Source: Rhodoblastus sp963704565 (GTDB lineage: Bacteria; Pseudomonadota; Alphaproteobacteria; Rhizobiales; Beijerinckiaceae). Taken from it: a stretch of 64,000 nucleotides of DNA. The stretch is from positions 3,720,001-3,784,000 of the forward strand of contig OY969917.1 in the NCBI GenBank assembly GCA_963704565.1, written 5' to 3'. This document shows, piece after piece, positions 27,065 to 35,037 of the stretch (the first letter of the stretch is position 1; the number at the start of each line of letters is the position of its first letter). The position numbers and the translations under genes were made by a program. Below the pieces are notes generated by a model. That model was not told the origin of the DNA, searched no databases, and saw only the letters and a program-made list of their open reading frames with translations.

Positions 27065-27120
27065 CGCGCATGTCACTTTTTTGCGTCGCAATCCCCCAGT
27101 CAGAGCCGCGCCGATCGTAA

Positions 27121-27228
27121 CTGGGCGGTCTTGTGGTGGCCGTGCTGATCCTGCCCTTCACGACGCCCGCGCTCATCTTCGGCGTCGCCTGCGCCGCCGC
27201 CGCCGCCTTGCGGGCGCGGGAGGCGTAA
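27121..27228 (+). pseudogene. ccmB: ccmB remnant (last 35 codons)
   Basis: Between ccmH and ccmC, frame 27121-27228 reads LGGLVVAVLILPFTTPALIFG then ACAAAAALRAREA and stop. The first half matches the CcmB signature before the last helices (L-P-x-x-x-P-x-L-I-F-G) and the end matches a typical CcmB C-terminus, with the ~30 residues between them lost. A TAA sits directly before it in frame, so it has no start. It shows that a ccmABCDG operon was cut and joined behind ccmIFH. Confidence 0.7.
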
Positions 27229-27327
27229 TTTCGCCGTCTTTTCGTCGCTCCTGCCGGGCAGGAATTGCAATTCCAAGCGCCCCGTCCTAATCAGGCGGCG
27301 CGCGCCCGGGGAGGACGGGTCAGGCTC

Positions 27328-28080
27328 ATGCTCAAATACGCCAATCCGACGAATTTTCTCGCGCTCGCGGCGCGGCTCATCCCGTGGCTCGCGGGGGCGG
27401 CGGCCGTCGCGCTGGCGGTCGGCCTCTATCTGACCTTTTTCGTCGCGCCCGACGATTATCAGCAGGGCGCCTCGGTCAAGATCATGTATCTGCATGTGCC
27501 GGCGGCCTGGCTCGGCATGATGTGCTACATGGTCATGACATCCGCCGCGCTCGGCACTCTGGTCTGGCGCCATCCGCTCGCCGACGCCGCGCAAAAGGCG
27601 GCCGCGCCGCTGGGCGCCGCCTTTACCCTGGTCTGTCTGGTCACCGGCTCGCTGTGGGGCAAGCCGATGTGGGGAACCTGGTGGGTGTGGGATGCGCGCC
27701 TGACCTCGGTGCTGGTGCTGTTCCTGATCTATCTCGGCCTGATCGGCCTGTGGCAGACCATCGAGGAGCCGGCCCAGGCGGCGCGCGCCGCCGCGATCCT
27801 CACCCTGGTCGGCGTCGTCAACATCCCGATCATCAAATTCTCGGTCGATTGGTGGAACACTTTGCACCAGTCGGCCTCGGTCTTCCGTCTCGGCGGGCCG
27901 ACCATCGCGCCCTCGATGCTGTGGCCGCTGCTCATCATGGCGCTGGGTTTCACATTGCTGTTCTTCACCCTGCATCTGATGGCGGTTCGCAATGAAATCC
28001 TGAGCCGGCGGTTGCGCCGCCTGAGCATCATCGCCGCGGCGGCGGAAGACCCTGAAGTCGTCGGGGAGGCGGCCCAGTGA
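27328..28080 (+). CDS. ccmC: Heme exporter/handling protein CcmC
   Basis: 250 residues from ATG 27328 with GAGGACGGG upstream. Six transmembrane helices, the WWD motif WGTWWVWDARLTS (about residues 113-125), and conserved histidines in IMYLHVPAAW and VDWWNTLHQSAS. CcmC loads heme onto CcmE. The frame is open further upstream, but the family begins at MLKYANPTNF. Its stop overlaps the GTG start of ccmD (GTGA). Because neither ccmE nor ccmAB is intact here, the partners must be elsewhere. Confidence 0.95.
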   Translation: MLKYANPTNFLALAARLIPWLAGAAAVALAVGLYLTFFVAPDDYQQGASVKIMYLHVPAAWLGMMCYMVMTSAALGTLVWRHPLADAAQKAAAPLGAAFTLVCLVTGSLWGKPMWGTWWVWDARLTSVLVLFLIYLGLIGLWQTIEEPAQAARAAAILTLVGVVNIPIIKFSVDWWNTLHQSASVFRLGGPTIAPSMLWPLLIMALGFTLLFFTLHLMAVRNEILSRRLRRLSIIAAAAEDPEVVGEAAQ

Positions 28081-28220
28081 AGGACTACACCTTTTATATC
28101 GCCTCGGCCTATGGCTTCGCCGCGCTGGTGGTCTGCGCGGCGGTCGCCAAGATCACGCTGGATTACCGCAGTCTGAAAAAGAAACTGGCGCGGTTCGACG
28201 ACAAGGAAAAAGCACAATGA
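28077..28220 (+). CDS. ccmD: Heme exporter protein CcmD
   Basis: 47 residues, GTG start overlapping the ccmC stop (GTGA) and stop overlapping the ccmG start (ATGA). One transmembrane helix (FYIASAYGFAALVVCAAVAK) followed by a basic tail (LDYRSLKKKLARFDD), exactly the CcmD pattern. CcmD helps release holo-CcmE from CcmABC. Confidence 0.93.
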   Translation: MKDYTFYIASAYGFAALVVCAAVAKITLDYRSLKKKLARFDDKEKAQ

Positions 28221-28804
28221 CCACAGAGGACGAAAACGCGCCCGCGGGGCGGCGCTGGATCGCCTTTCTGCCGCTGCTCGGCTTTCTCGCCCTGGCGAGC
28301 CTGTTCCTGCTGCGCCTGCGAGCCAATGAAGACCCTTCCATCCTGCCGTCGGCGTTGATCGGGCGTCCAGCGCCCGCTTTCAAGCTCGCCGGCTTGCCCG
28401 GTTCAGGCAAGCCCGGCCTGTCTGACGCGGATTTGCGCCATGGCAAGACGACCGTCGTCAATTTTTTTGCTTCGTGGTGCGCCCCGTGCCGCTTTGAAAA
28501 TCCGATGCTGAGCCTGCTTGCCGATAACGCCGAGCTGAAGGCAAAGGGCGTGAGGCTGGTTGGTGTCGATTACAAGGACGATCCGGCCAACGCCATGCAA
28601 TTTCTTTCGGGCGAGGGCGACCCTTACGCGGCGCTCGGCGGCGACACCAACGGTCGGGTGGGCATAAATTGGGGGCTGACCGGCGTCCCCGAGACTTTCA
28701 TCATACGCGGGGACGGGACGATCGCGTTTAAATATACAGGACCGATCACCGAAGAGGCGCTGCAATCCATCGTCCTGCCCGAAATCGAAAAGACGCTGCG
28801 ATAA
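28217..28804 (+). CDS. ccmG: Thiol:disulfide interchange protein CcmG/DsbE
   Basis: 195 residues. N-terminal membrane anchor (WIAFLPLLGFLALASLFLL), then a periplasmic thioredoxin fold with active site FFASWCAPCRFENP (C-x-x-C) and the cis-proline region GLTGVPETFIIRGDG. The acidic CcmG insertion VGVDYKDDPANA is present. It keeps the apocytochrome and CcmH cysteines reduced. Last gene of the ccm unit. Confidence 0.95.
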   Translation: MTTEDENAPAGRRWIAFLPLLGFLALASLFLLRLRANEDPSILPSALIGRPAPAFKLAGLPGSGKPGLSDADLRHGKTTVVNFFASWCAPCRFENPMLSLLADNAELKAKGVRLVGVDYKDDPANAMQFLSGEGDPYAALGGDTNGRVGINWGLTGVPETFIIRGDGTIAFKYTGPITEEALQSIVLPEIEKTLR

Positions 28805-29355
28805 ACGTAATGCGGAGCGTCACCGAAGCGACGGTGTGTTTCGGTTTGCAAAATTGGCGAAACCCATGGGGTCAAAGCGCCGTGAGCGCGCAAAATTGAT
28901 CGGGAGCCAATCCACGGACTTCATCTTGGCCAGCGAGAAAACTTGCGCACATAGAGCCTTTTCCGTTCCTTCGGAATCGGAAGAAGTCTCTAATTCATTG
29001 TTTTGACGCATATTCTTGTCCAAAAAGTCTGCAACTTTTTGGGAATATGCTCTAGGCCCTAGACATAACGGCGCGCGACCAGCACGTTCGCCTCGACACA
29101 AATCCTTGCGCGACAGGGTTCCCCAGTCATGCCTCGACTCAGGGGGAATCGTCCGACCCGGAACGTTTCTTCAGCGATATCAAGGCGAACGCTCGCGGCG
29201 CGATTGGGCGGCCGCAATTAAGCCTAAAATCTGACCGTTGTCCGCTTTTCAAGCTTGACAATTTAGCATATTATTGGCAATTTAGCTTCAATAATGACTG
29301 CGCGTCAACAAACCTTTTGCCTCCAGGTGGGGCAGATTCTTCGTTGGGGGATGAA
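28805..29355. other. Gene-free stretch between ccmG and the PEP-CTERM gene
   Basis: About 550 bp; apart from repeat copy C (28952-29055) no gene is recognised. Confidence 0.6.
28952..29055 (+). repeat. Dispersed double-hairpin repeat, copy C
   Basis: Its 3' hairpin is shared with copies A and B. Its 5' hairpin (TTCCGTTCCTTCGGAATCGGAA) is of a second subtype shared with copy D between nifH and nifD. Confidence 0.85.
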
Positions 29356-30057
29356 ATGAAATATAAAGCGCATATCGCTGCGGCGACGGTGGTTTGTGCA
29401 GGTCTCCTGAGCGGAGCCGCTCAGGCGAGCGTCATTACCAGCCCGACGGGGACGTACACTGCGTTCCAACTCATGGACGGGGGGGCTGGATACCAAGGAG
29501 GCGGACCCCAAACGGTCGCGCCTGGCATTACTTGGACTTCGACCAATGCGTCGACAAATGGTGGCGCTTATTACGGTTATAATCAAGGGTATGATTTTGG
29601 CAGCCCCTTCGGCGACAATGGCACCACCTACAGCACGGTGGTGGGCCTGAATGATTCTACGGATATCGATAGTGCGACCGACAGCATGACATTTACATTC
29701 GCTTCGCCGGTCCAGGCGGTTGGAGCGGTGCTTAACTGGGTTCCGTCAAGCACTCCCGTGACGATCGAGGCGTTGAACTCGACTGGCGGCGTGATCGAGA
29801 GCTTGACCCTGTCGTCTTCCCTCTGCTCGGCCGCCGGCTATAACTGCGTTGCCCCCGGCGGCTTTTACGGATTCGAGGAGACCTCGGCCGACATAAAATC
29901 CTTCGTCCTGACGGACGGTTATGTTGCGGCGATCGGGGGCATAAGCAGCGGCGTTCCAGAAGTCTCGACCTGGGTCATGATGCTCGCCGGTTTCGCCGGG
30001 CTCGGCTTTGTCGGTTATCGTCGGAAAAACGCCGGCCAAGTCTCCTTGGCTGCCTGA
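29356..30057 (+). CDS. Secreted PEP-CTERM-type protein
   Basis: 233 residues from ATG 29356 with GGGGGATGAA upstream. A signal peptide (MKYKAHIAAATVVCAGLLSG, ends AAQA) is followed by a Gly/Ser/Thr/Asn-rich exported domain. The C-terminal sorting signal is VPEVSTWVMMLAGFAGLGF then VGYRRKN: a variant PEP motif (PEVSTW for PEPSTW), one hydrophobic helix and a basic end. Exosortase would cleave this signal and release or anchor the protein at the surface. No exosortase gene is in the window. Followed by a clear terminator. Function of the mature domain unknown. Confidence 0.85.
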   Translation: MKYKAHIAAATVVCAGLLSGAAQASVITSPTGTYTAFQLMDGGAGYQGGGPQTVAPGITWTSTNASTNGGAYYGYNQGYDFGSPFGDNGTTYSTVVGLNDSTDIDSATDSMTFTFASPVQAVGAVLNWVPSSTPVTIEALNSTGGVIESLTLSSSLCSAAGYNCVAPGGFYGFEETSADIKSFVLTDGYVAAIGGISSGVPEVSTWVMMLAGFAGLGFVGYRRKNAGQVSLAA

Positions 30058-30084
30058 ACCGCCTGATTTATCAATCTATCGAGA

Positions 30085-30112
30085 GGCCGCCGTCAGGCGG
30101 CCTTTCGTTTGT
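30085..30112 (+). terminator. Rho-independent terminator after the PEP-CTERM gene
   Basis: Stem AGGCCGCC (30085-30092) against GGCGGCCT (30097-30104), loop GTCA, then TTCGTTT. Confidence 0.75.
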
Positions 30113-30146
30113 GACGCGCGCCGACAGGTCGGTCGCTTCCAGGCGT

Positions 30147-30226
30147 CGTCATTGCGAGGAGCGAAGCGACGACGCAATCCATAAAACCTCTCCGCATCGA
30201 CGCCGTGGCAAGGTGGATTGCTTCGC
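30147..30226. repeat. Dispersed palindromic repeat (CGTCATTGCGAGGAGCGAAG family)
   Basis: Matches the widespread alphaproteobacterial intergenic repeat CGTCATTGCGAG...GCAATCCA. GCAATCCA near 30174-30181 faces TGGATTGC at 30214-30221. The rest of the 30113-30588 gap shows no gene. Confidence 0.65.
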
Positions 30227-30588
30227 GCGGCCCGTCACCGGACCGTGAAGCGATGCGGCTGGCGACAATGCGCGGGGGGAAGACGTTTGTCGCCCGACCG
30301 CCGCTTCGGCTGCGACCGGTCCGCTGAAGCGACTGAATTTATCGTCCTTCGAGCTTCATAATGTGCGAAACGTCTCAGATAATATGCAATTTGTCTATAA
30401 AGAGCCTCGGCGATCTTGCCGGCTGCCGCAAGGCATGGGAGAGTGAACCGTCTATCAAGGAAGGATCGACGCCGATCAAGGTCGCGTGACCGGTTCAAGA
30501 GGCGGCGCAGGCCGAAAAATTCTCTTGTGGCGCGGCGTCACGAGGGGATCGCCGGAGGGTCTCCATCAGCAACGGAAGGGATTTCAGC

Positions 30589-31602
30589 ATGTCTTACACG
30601 CTCAGTTTCGGCAGCGCCACCACCCTCGACTATCTCGACCCACAGCCCGCCGATCCCGATCCCACAATCTCGCTGTTTGGCGACCACGCTAATTTGAGTA
30701 AGGCCGGCGCAGGCAACCAATCCATAACGAGCATTCAAATCAGCGGACTGGGCCCTGACGATACTTTGTCGCTCACGGGCGTTGCGAACTTTTCAATTTC
30801 GGAGTCGGGGGGCGTCTGGACCGTGACCACGACGCTGACCGGAAATGCAGACAGCACCACCGCCTGGAATGCCGCTCTCAACGCCATCAAATTCACCAGC
30901 ACCAACGACCCGACGGGCCCCAGCAATCCCCACGTCGAAAACTTGAGCTTTGCAGCATACCACCAGACAAGCCTGATATCCAACTTTAGCGCCCACGCCT
31001 ATAGCGCCACGATCACATGCTTCTATCCCGGCACGATGATCCGCACGCCGGAGGGCGAGGTCGCGGTTGAAACCCTCAATCCCGGCGACCTGGTTCTGAC
31101 CGCGGATGGCGCCGCCAAGCCGGTCAACTGGCTGGGGCGGCAGACGGTCTCCACGGTTTTCGCCGATCCGACGCGCATCCTGCCGATCCGCGTCAAGGCC
31201 GGCGCTCTGGCCGACAACGTTCCGGCCCGCGACCTGCTGGTTTCGCCCGATCACGCCTTGCTGGTGGACGGCGTGCTGATCCACGCCGGCGCGCTGGTGA
31301 ACGGTGCTTCGATTGTCCGCGAGACCAAGGTTCCGCGCGTTTTCACTTATTATCATATCGAACTCGACGATCATTCGCTGATCCTCGCCGAAAACGCGCC
31401 GGCCGAAACCTTCGTCGACAATGTCGATCGCCTGGGCTTCGACAATTGGGCGGAATTCGAGGCGCTCTATCCGCAAGGCAAGGCGGTCGAGGAGCTTCCC
31501 TATCCGCGCGCCAAGGCCCATCGCCAGGTTCCGGTCTATATCCGTGTCGCCTTGGCCGACCGCGCGCAGGCGATCGGCGCCCAAGAATCCGCCGTCGCCT
31601 GA
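30589..31602 (+). CDS. Hint-domain (Hedgehog/intein-type) protein
   Basis: 337 residues. Residues 1-140 are a Ser/Thr/Asn-rich beta domain, similar to secreted repeat proteins, without a classic signal peptide. Residues ~143-320 are a Hint_2-type domain beginning ITCFYPGTMIRTPEGEVAVE with the nucleophile Cys, then LNPGDLVLTADGAAKPVNWL, RDLLVSPDHALLVDG and YYHIELDDHSLILAENAPAE with conserved His. Such proteins occur widely in alphaproteobacteria, probably as type I secreted, self-cleaving surface proteins; the role of this one is unknown. GGAAGG lies 13 bp before ATG. A strong terminator follows. Confidence 0.85.
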   Translation: MSYTLSFGSATTLDYLDPQPADPDPTISLFGDHANLSKAGAGNQSITSIQISGLGPDDTLSLTGVANFSISESGGVWTVTTTLTGNADSTTAWNAALNAIKFTSTNDPTGPSNPHVENLSFAAYHQTSLISNFSAHAYSATITCFYPGTMIRTPEGEVAVETLNPGDLVLTADGAAKPVNWLGRQTVSTVFADPTRILPIRVKAGALADNVPARDLLVSPDHALLVDGVLIHAGALVNGASIVRETKVPRVFTYYHIELDDHSLILAENAPAETFVDNVDRLGFDNWAEFEALYPQGKAVEELPYPRAKAHRQVPVYIRVALADRAQAIGAQESAVA

Positions 31603-31624
31603 CCGGCCTTCGCAACCAGACTCG

Positions 31625-31659
31625 CCGGCGGCGCGCCCCGCGCGCCGCCGGTTTCTTTT
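31625..31659 (+). terminator. Rho-independent terminator after the Hint gene
   Basis: Perfect 11-bp stem CCGGCGGCGCG (31625-31635) against CGCGCCGCCGG (31641-31651), then TTTCTTTT. Confidence 0.85.
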
Positions 31660-31744
31660 GGGCGTTTCCCGCGGGCGCCCGTCCTTGCCGAAATTGCAAA
31701 CCCCGGAAACATTCGATTGGCGAAGGCCCGAAAGGTTGGCGACG

Positions 31745-31825
31745 CCTTTCGTCATCGTGTTTTATGAAAAAGCGGGGCGGGCCAGGGATGGCGCGCTGAA
31801 GGCCATGCTGGCGGAGGCCGCTTGA
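31745..31825 (+). pseudogene. NifO/ArsC-like gene, N-terminal remnant
   Basis: The frame 31745-31825 reads PFVIVFYEKAGRARDGALKA then MLAEAA and stop. It matches the first ~25 residues of the two full ArsC-like genes nearby (KVVFYARPGAVRDVEQKAVL and KVEFYEKPGCAGNARQKALL). The rest of the fold is missing, and the active-site Cys position is Arg/Ala. Truncated paralogue. Confidence 0.65.
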
Positions 31826-31847
31826 CCGCGCGACGCCGGCGATCTCG

Positions 31848-32291
31848 TCACGGCCCGTCGTTCCGCTTCGCGTCCGCGCCTGGCGCGCCGCAGCCCGCGC
31901 TCGGGCGCACGCAGGCCTCGTTCACCCCGTGCGGGCGAGACGGCAGGCCGATCCATGCGGCGACGAGATCCTGGTCGAAGCCGGCTTCACAGCGACCGCC
32001 AACCCGCATCAGCGGACGACGGATCAGCAATGGGTCCGCGACCATCGCCGCCAAGGCCTCCTCGGGCCCGAGTGCGTCCGGATCGATTTCGCCCGATTTC
32101 ACGCGGGGGGAAGCGCGATTGAACCATTCGGCGACCGGTTTCGCGCCGAAGAAAGGGCGCAGGGTCTGGGGCGTCCATGGCCCGGCCAGCAGATTTCGCG
32201 CGTCGACTTCGTGGCCGAATTCGGCGAGCAGCGCCTTTTGCCGCGCATTGCCGGCGCAGCCGGGTTTTTCGTAAAATTCCACCTTCGCCAT
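31848..32291 (-). CDS. ArsC-like nitrogenase-associated protein (NifO type)
   Basis: 147 residues from ATG 32291 (MAKVEFYEKPGCAGNARQKA). Thioredoxin-like ArsC/Spx fold: an N-terminal beta strand, then GC at the position of the ArsC active-site cysteine, WTPQTLRPFFGAKPVAEWFN and DPLLIRRPLMRVGGRCEAGF (the R-R-P-L segment typical of ArsC). This matches the 'nitrogenase-associated protein' family near nif genes; NifO in Azotobacter affects nitrate response and molybdenum use. The C-terminal ~25 residues differ from the paralogue and may be mutated. It converges with the truncated copy at 31825. Confidence 0.75.
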   Translation of the reverse strand: MAKVEFYEKPGCAGNARQKALLAEFGHEVDARNLLAGPWTPQTLRPFFGAKPVAEWFNRASPRVKSGEIDPDALGPEEALAAMVADPLLIRRPLMRVGGRCEAGFDQDLVAAWIGLPSRPHGVNEACVRPSAGCGAPGADAKRNDGP

Positions 32292-32402
32292 CGTTACGCC
32301 CCGACGCGCAATGCATTGCGCTCCACGACAATCCGGCAAGCAAACTTCACGCCATGGCCTATGAGCATCCTGTCGGAGCGAAAGGAGCGGTCGCGGAACG
32401 GT

Positions 32403-32525
32403 TCAAAACTTCCTAACGGCGATCCCGCGCTTTTTCGGGGCGTAGCGCAACTGTCGCAGGCTGATGTCGAGCTGGCGGGCGGCTCTCGATTGTGTCCAAC
32501 CCGTCTGTTCGAATCCTTCATCGCT
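32403..32525 (-). pseudogene. nifA: nifA 3' remnant (Fis-type HTH)
   Basis: Minus-strand codons encode FEQTGWTQSRAARQLDISLR then QLRYAPKKRGIAVRKF and stop. This is the C-terminal helix-turn-helix of NifA, normally ALE-x-x-GW-x-Q-x-KAARLLG-x-TPRQ. Upstream of it the frame has no AAA+ domain. Thus only ~36 residues of a sigma-54 activator remain, flanked by the two NifO-type genes. A complete nifA must lie elsewhere if the nif promoters work. Confidence 0.7.
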
Positions 32526-32585
32526 CTGTCGTCGAAACGGCGTAAAACTTGCTTGGTCTCCTGACCCGTTGCGGAGGGTGACGTC

Positions 32586-33008
32586 ATGAGCAAGGTTGTT
32601 TTTTATGCAAGGCCGGGCGCGGTCAGGGATGTCGAGCAGAAAGCCGTGCTCGCCGACGCCGGGTTTGAGATCGACTTGCGCGATCTGACGGCGGAACGTT
32701 GGACTTCCTCCAGCCTTCGCGCTTTTTTTGACGACAGGCCGATCGTGGAATGGTTCGATCCGGCCGAGCCCCGCGTGGTTTCGGGCGAAATCGAGCCGGC
32801 GCGGATGAACGCCCAGGAGGCGCTGCTGACGCTTTCGGTCGATCCGAGCCTGATCAACGGTCCGCTCGTCCGCTACAACGGGCGCTGCGCTTCCGGTCTG
32901 GAAGCCGATGAGCTTCGTGCGTTCCTGGACATTCATGCGCGGGGCGACAAGCTGGCGCCGGTCAGGCGCCTGCCGCGAACCTGGGGCGAGTCCGGGGCTG
33001 GGGGCTGA
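32586..33008 (+). CDS. ArsC-like nitrogenase-associated protein, cysteine-less paralogue
   Basis: 140 residues, ATG 32586 preceded by GGAGGGTGACGTC. Same ArsC/Spx-like fold as the divergent neighbour: KVVFYARPGAVRDVEQKAVL, WTSSSLRAFFDDRPIVEWFD, and DPSLINGPLVRYNGRCASGL. The active-site Cys is replaced (PGAVRD for PGCAGN), so it cannot be a thiol oxidoreductase of the classical kind; the only Cys is in GRCASG. Stop lies 12 bp from the convergent fpr gene. Function unknown; nif association is inferred from family. Confidence 0.75.
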   Translation: MSKVVFYARPGAVRDVEQKAVLADAGFEIDLRDLTAERWTSSSLRAFFDDRPIVEWFDPAEPRVVSGEIEPARMNAQEALLTLSVDPSLINGPLVRYNGRCASGLEADELRAFLDIHARGDKLAPVRRLPRTWGESGAGG

Positions 33009-33020
33009 GCGCGTCGCGCG

Positions 33021-33863
33021 CTATTGCTCGACGAAGGCTTTTTCGATGACATAAGTGGCGGGATCGCCGCTCGAACCCTCGCGGAAGCCGCGATCCTGCA
33101 ACATTTTGACCAGATCGCGCAGCAGGCCAGGGCTGCCGCACATCATCACGCGGTCCTCGGCCGGGTTGAGCGGCGGCTGGCCGATGTCGGCGAACAGTTT
33201 TCCGTTTTCGATGAGGTCGGTGGCGCGGCCCTGATATTTGAAGGGCTCTCGGGTCACGGTCGGGTAATGGATGAGCTTTTCGGTCACGACATCGCCGAAG
33301 AACTCATTCTCCTTGGCCGCCTTCACGATTTCGAAGCCATATTGCAGCTCGGCGATCTGACGGCAGCCATGGACCAGGATCAGGTGGTCGTAGAGGTCAT
33401 AGACCTCCGGATCCTTGATGATGCTGGAGAAGGGCGCGATGCCGGTGCCGGTCGAGAACATGTAGAGCCTCTTGCCGGGCAGCAGGCTCGACTGGACCAG
33501 GGTTCCGGTCGGCTTGCGGCCGACCAGCACCTTGTCGCCGACCTTGAGGTGCTGGAGGCGCGAGGTGAGCGGGCCGTCCGCCACCTTGATCGAGAAGAAT
33601 TCGAGATCGTCCTCGTAATTGGCGCTGGCCATGGAATAGGCGCGCAGCAGGGGCTTGCCGTCCACTTCGAGGCCGATCATCGCGAATTGTCCGTTGATGA
33701 AGCGGAAGGCCGGATCGCGGGTGGTGCGAAAGCGGAACAGGCGATCGGTATAATGCTGGACTTCCAGCACGGTCTCGCGGTTGAAGGCGCCGCCGCTTTT
33801 CTTGGGCGCAGGGGCTGCCGCCGGCTGGGCGGTCATCGTGTTATTTTCGGCGGCGTCGGTCAT
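33021..33863 (-). CDS. fpr: Ferredoxin-NADP reductase
   Basis: 280 residues, the single-domain pair (FAD, NADP) of bacterial FpR. FAD-binding RAYSMASANYEDDLEFFSIK, NADP-binding FSTGTGIAPFSSIIKD, VHGCRQIAELQYG and MMCGSPGLLRDL are typical; the C-terminus (YVIEKAFVEQ) ends in the extension seen in subclass I bacterial enzymes. It moves electrons between NADPH and ferredoxin/flavodoxin; beside nif-linked genes it could supply reduced ferredoxin for nitrogenase. The N-terminal ~25 residues are Ala/Pro-rich and probably disordered; Met10 is an alternative start. Confidence 0.93.
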   Translation of the reverse strand: MTDAAENNTMTAQPAAAPAPKKSGGAFNRETVLEVQHYTDRLFRFRTTRDPAFRFINGQFAMIGLEVDGKPLLRAYSMASANYEDDLEFFSIKVADGPLTSRLQHLKVGDKVLVGRKPTGTLVQSSLLPGKRLYMFSTGTGIAPFSSIIKDPEVYDLYDHLILVHGCRQIAELQYGFEIVKAAKENEFFGDVVTEKLIHYPTVTREPFKYQGRATDLIENGKLFADIGQPPLNPAEDRVMMCGSPGLLRDLVKMLQDRGFREGSSGDPATYVIEKAFVEQ

Positions 33864-34154
33864 CTGGACTGTCTCCGTGCGATCCCTGCGCTATAACGCC
33901 TTTGGCTCGCGCGAGCGGCGCCGGCGCTTGAATTCACCTGATAATGGCGGGACGAAACGACGCCCCGTGCGTTCCCTTCGCGCGAAGACTTTCGCGAGGC
34001 GTGGCGGCCATCGAGCGAAATCCAGCGCTCAGCGCCCGGCAAAACCCGCCGGACTGGGCTATTCGGCCCGTTCCTATCGCGGCGCGACGAGGTTGGCAAT
34101 GGCGATTCGCACCCAAAACCCGGCTGCGGCGAAACATCGCAACAAAATATAACT

Positions 34155-35030
34155 TTATCGCGCGCAGGTCACCGCCGCCGCCGCGACCTGATGAAACTGT
34201 CCGTTCTTGTCGAGTTGGCGCACCGCCAGCATCATTTTTCGGGACGAGGGGTCGATGTCGATCAGATAATAGGCGGCGCGACGGCGCGGGTTGCGGCCGA
34301 TCGACGAGGCCGAGCAGATGCCCAGCACGGGGACCAACCCTTTCGGCCCGGTCAGGCATTTGCGCGAGATGGAATGGCTGTGGCCGTGCAACACAAGCTC
34401 CGCGCCTTCCTCCCGCACCACTTCGGCCAAAGCGCGATGATCGCGCAGATTGCGGATGTCGCCGCCGCCATCCACCGGCGGGTGGTGAATGAGCAGCACC
34501 CGCATGTCGTCGCGCGTCGCGCGCAGCATGGCGGCGAGGCGGCCCAGTTGGTCCGAACCCAGCTTGCCGGAGGCGACGAAGGGCAACGTGGGCACGCCGC
34601 TCCTCAGCCCGATAATCGCGACGCCGTCGCGGCGGCGCAGGAAGGGAAAGCCCTGTTCGCCGTCGTCGCCGCGCGTCCAGGGGCCGAAATCGCGCATCAT
34701 GTGCGGCAGGCTGGAGCGCATATAGGCGTCGTGATTGCCGGGCGCGACGCTGACGTCCCTGGGCGCGCCGAGCGTCGCCAGCCATTGCGCGGCGAGCGGA
34801 TATTCGGCCGGCAGGCCGATGTTGCAGATGTCGCCAGTCATGGCGACATGATCCGGCCGGTGCTCGCGCATGTCGGCGACCAAGGCGGCGAGGGCGTCCA
34901 TGTCATGGGCGCGCGAGCGGCCGCGCCGCCAGTTGAGATAGCCGGTCGCGCGCTTGCTGAGCAATTCGCGCCATTTGGGCCGGGGCAGCGGGCCGATATG
35001 GGGGTCGGAGAGATGGGCGATGCGGAACAT
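34155..35030 (-). CDS. Metallophosphoesterase (calcineurin-like)
   Basis: 291 residues from ATG 35030. All metallophosphoesterase blocks are present: SDPHIG (D-x-H), GDICNIG (G-D), VAPGNHDAYM (G-N-H-D), LLIHHPPVDG (H) and LVLHGHSHS (G-H-x-H), forming a two-metal centre. Substrate unknown; relatives include cyclic nucleotide phosphodiesterases and UDP-diacylglucosamine hydrolase-like enzymes. The longer frame to 35252 runs into the mbfA gene and is rejected; the chosen start is 8 bp after the mbfA stop, so the two form an operon. The 290 bp between it and fpr hold nothing recognised. Confidence 0.88.
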   Translation of the reverse strand: MFRIAHLSDPHIGPLPRPKWRELLSKRATGYLNWRRGRSRAHDMDALAALVADMREHRPDHVAMTGDICNIGLPAEYPLAAQWLATLGAPRDVSVAPGNHDAYMRSSLPHMMRDFGPWTRGDDGEQGFPFLRRRDGVAIIGLRSGVPTLPFVASGKLGSDQLGRLAAMLRATRDDMRVLLIHHPPVDGGGDIRNLRDHRALAEVVREEGAELVLHGHSHSISRKCLTGPKGLVPVLGICSASSIGRNPRRRAAYYLIDIDPSSRKMMLAVRQLDKNGQFHQVAAAAVTCAR

Positions 35031-35037
35031 TGGCGGC

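Noticed and set aside
27100..27975. A 291-codon minus-strand frame opposite ccmC
   Set aside because: The plus strand is a clear CcmC with WWD motif; the antisense is Gln/Arg/Gly-rich noise.
29253..29285. A sigma-70 promoter from TTGACA before the PEP-CTERM gene
   Set aside because: No good -10 element at 16-18 bp spacing; TATTAT lies only 8 bp away.
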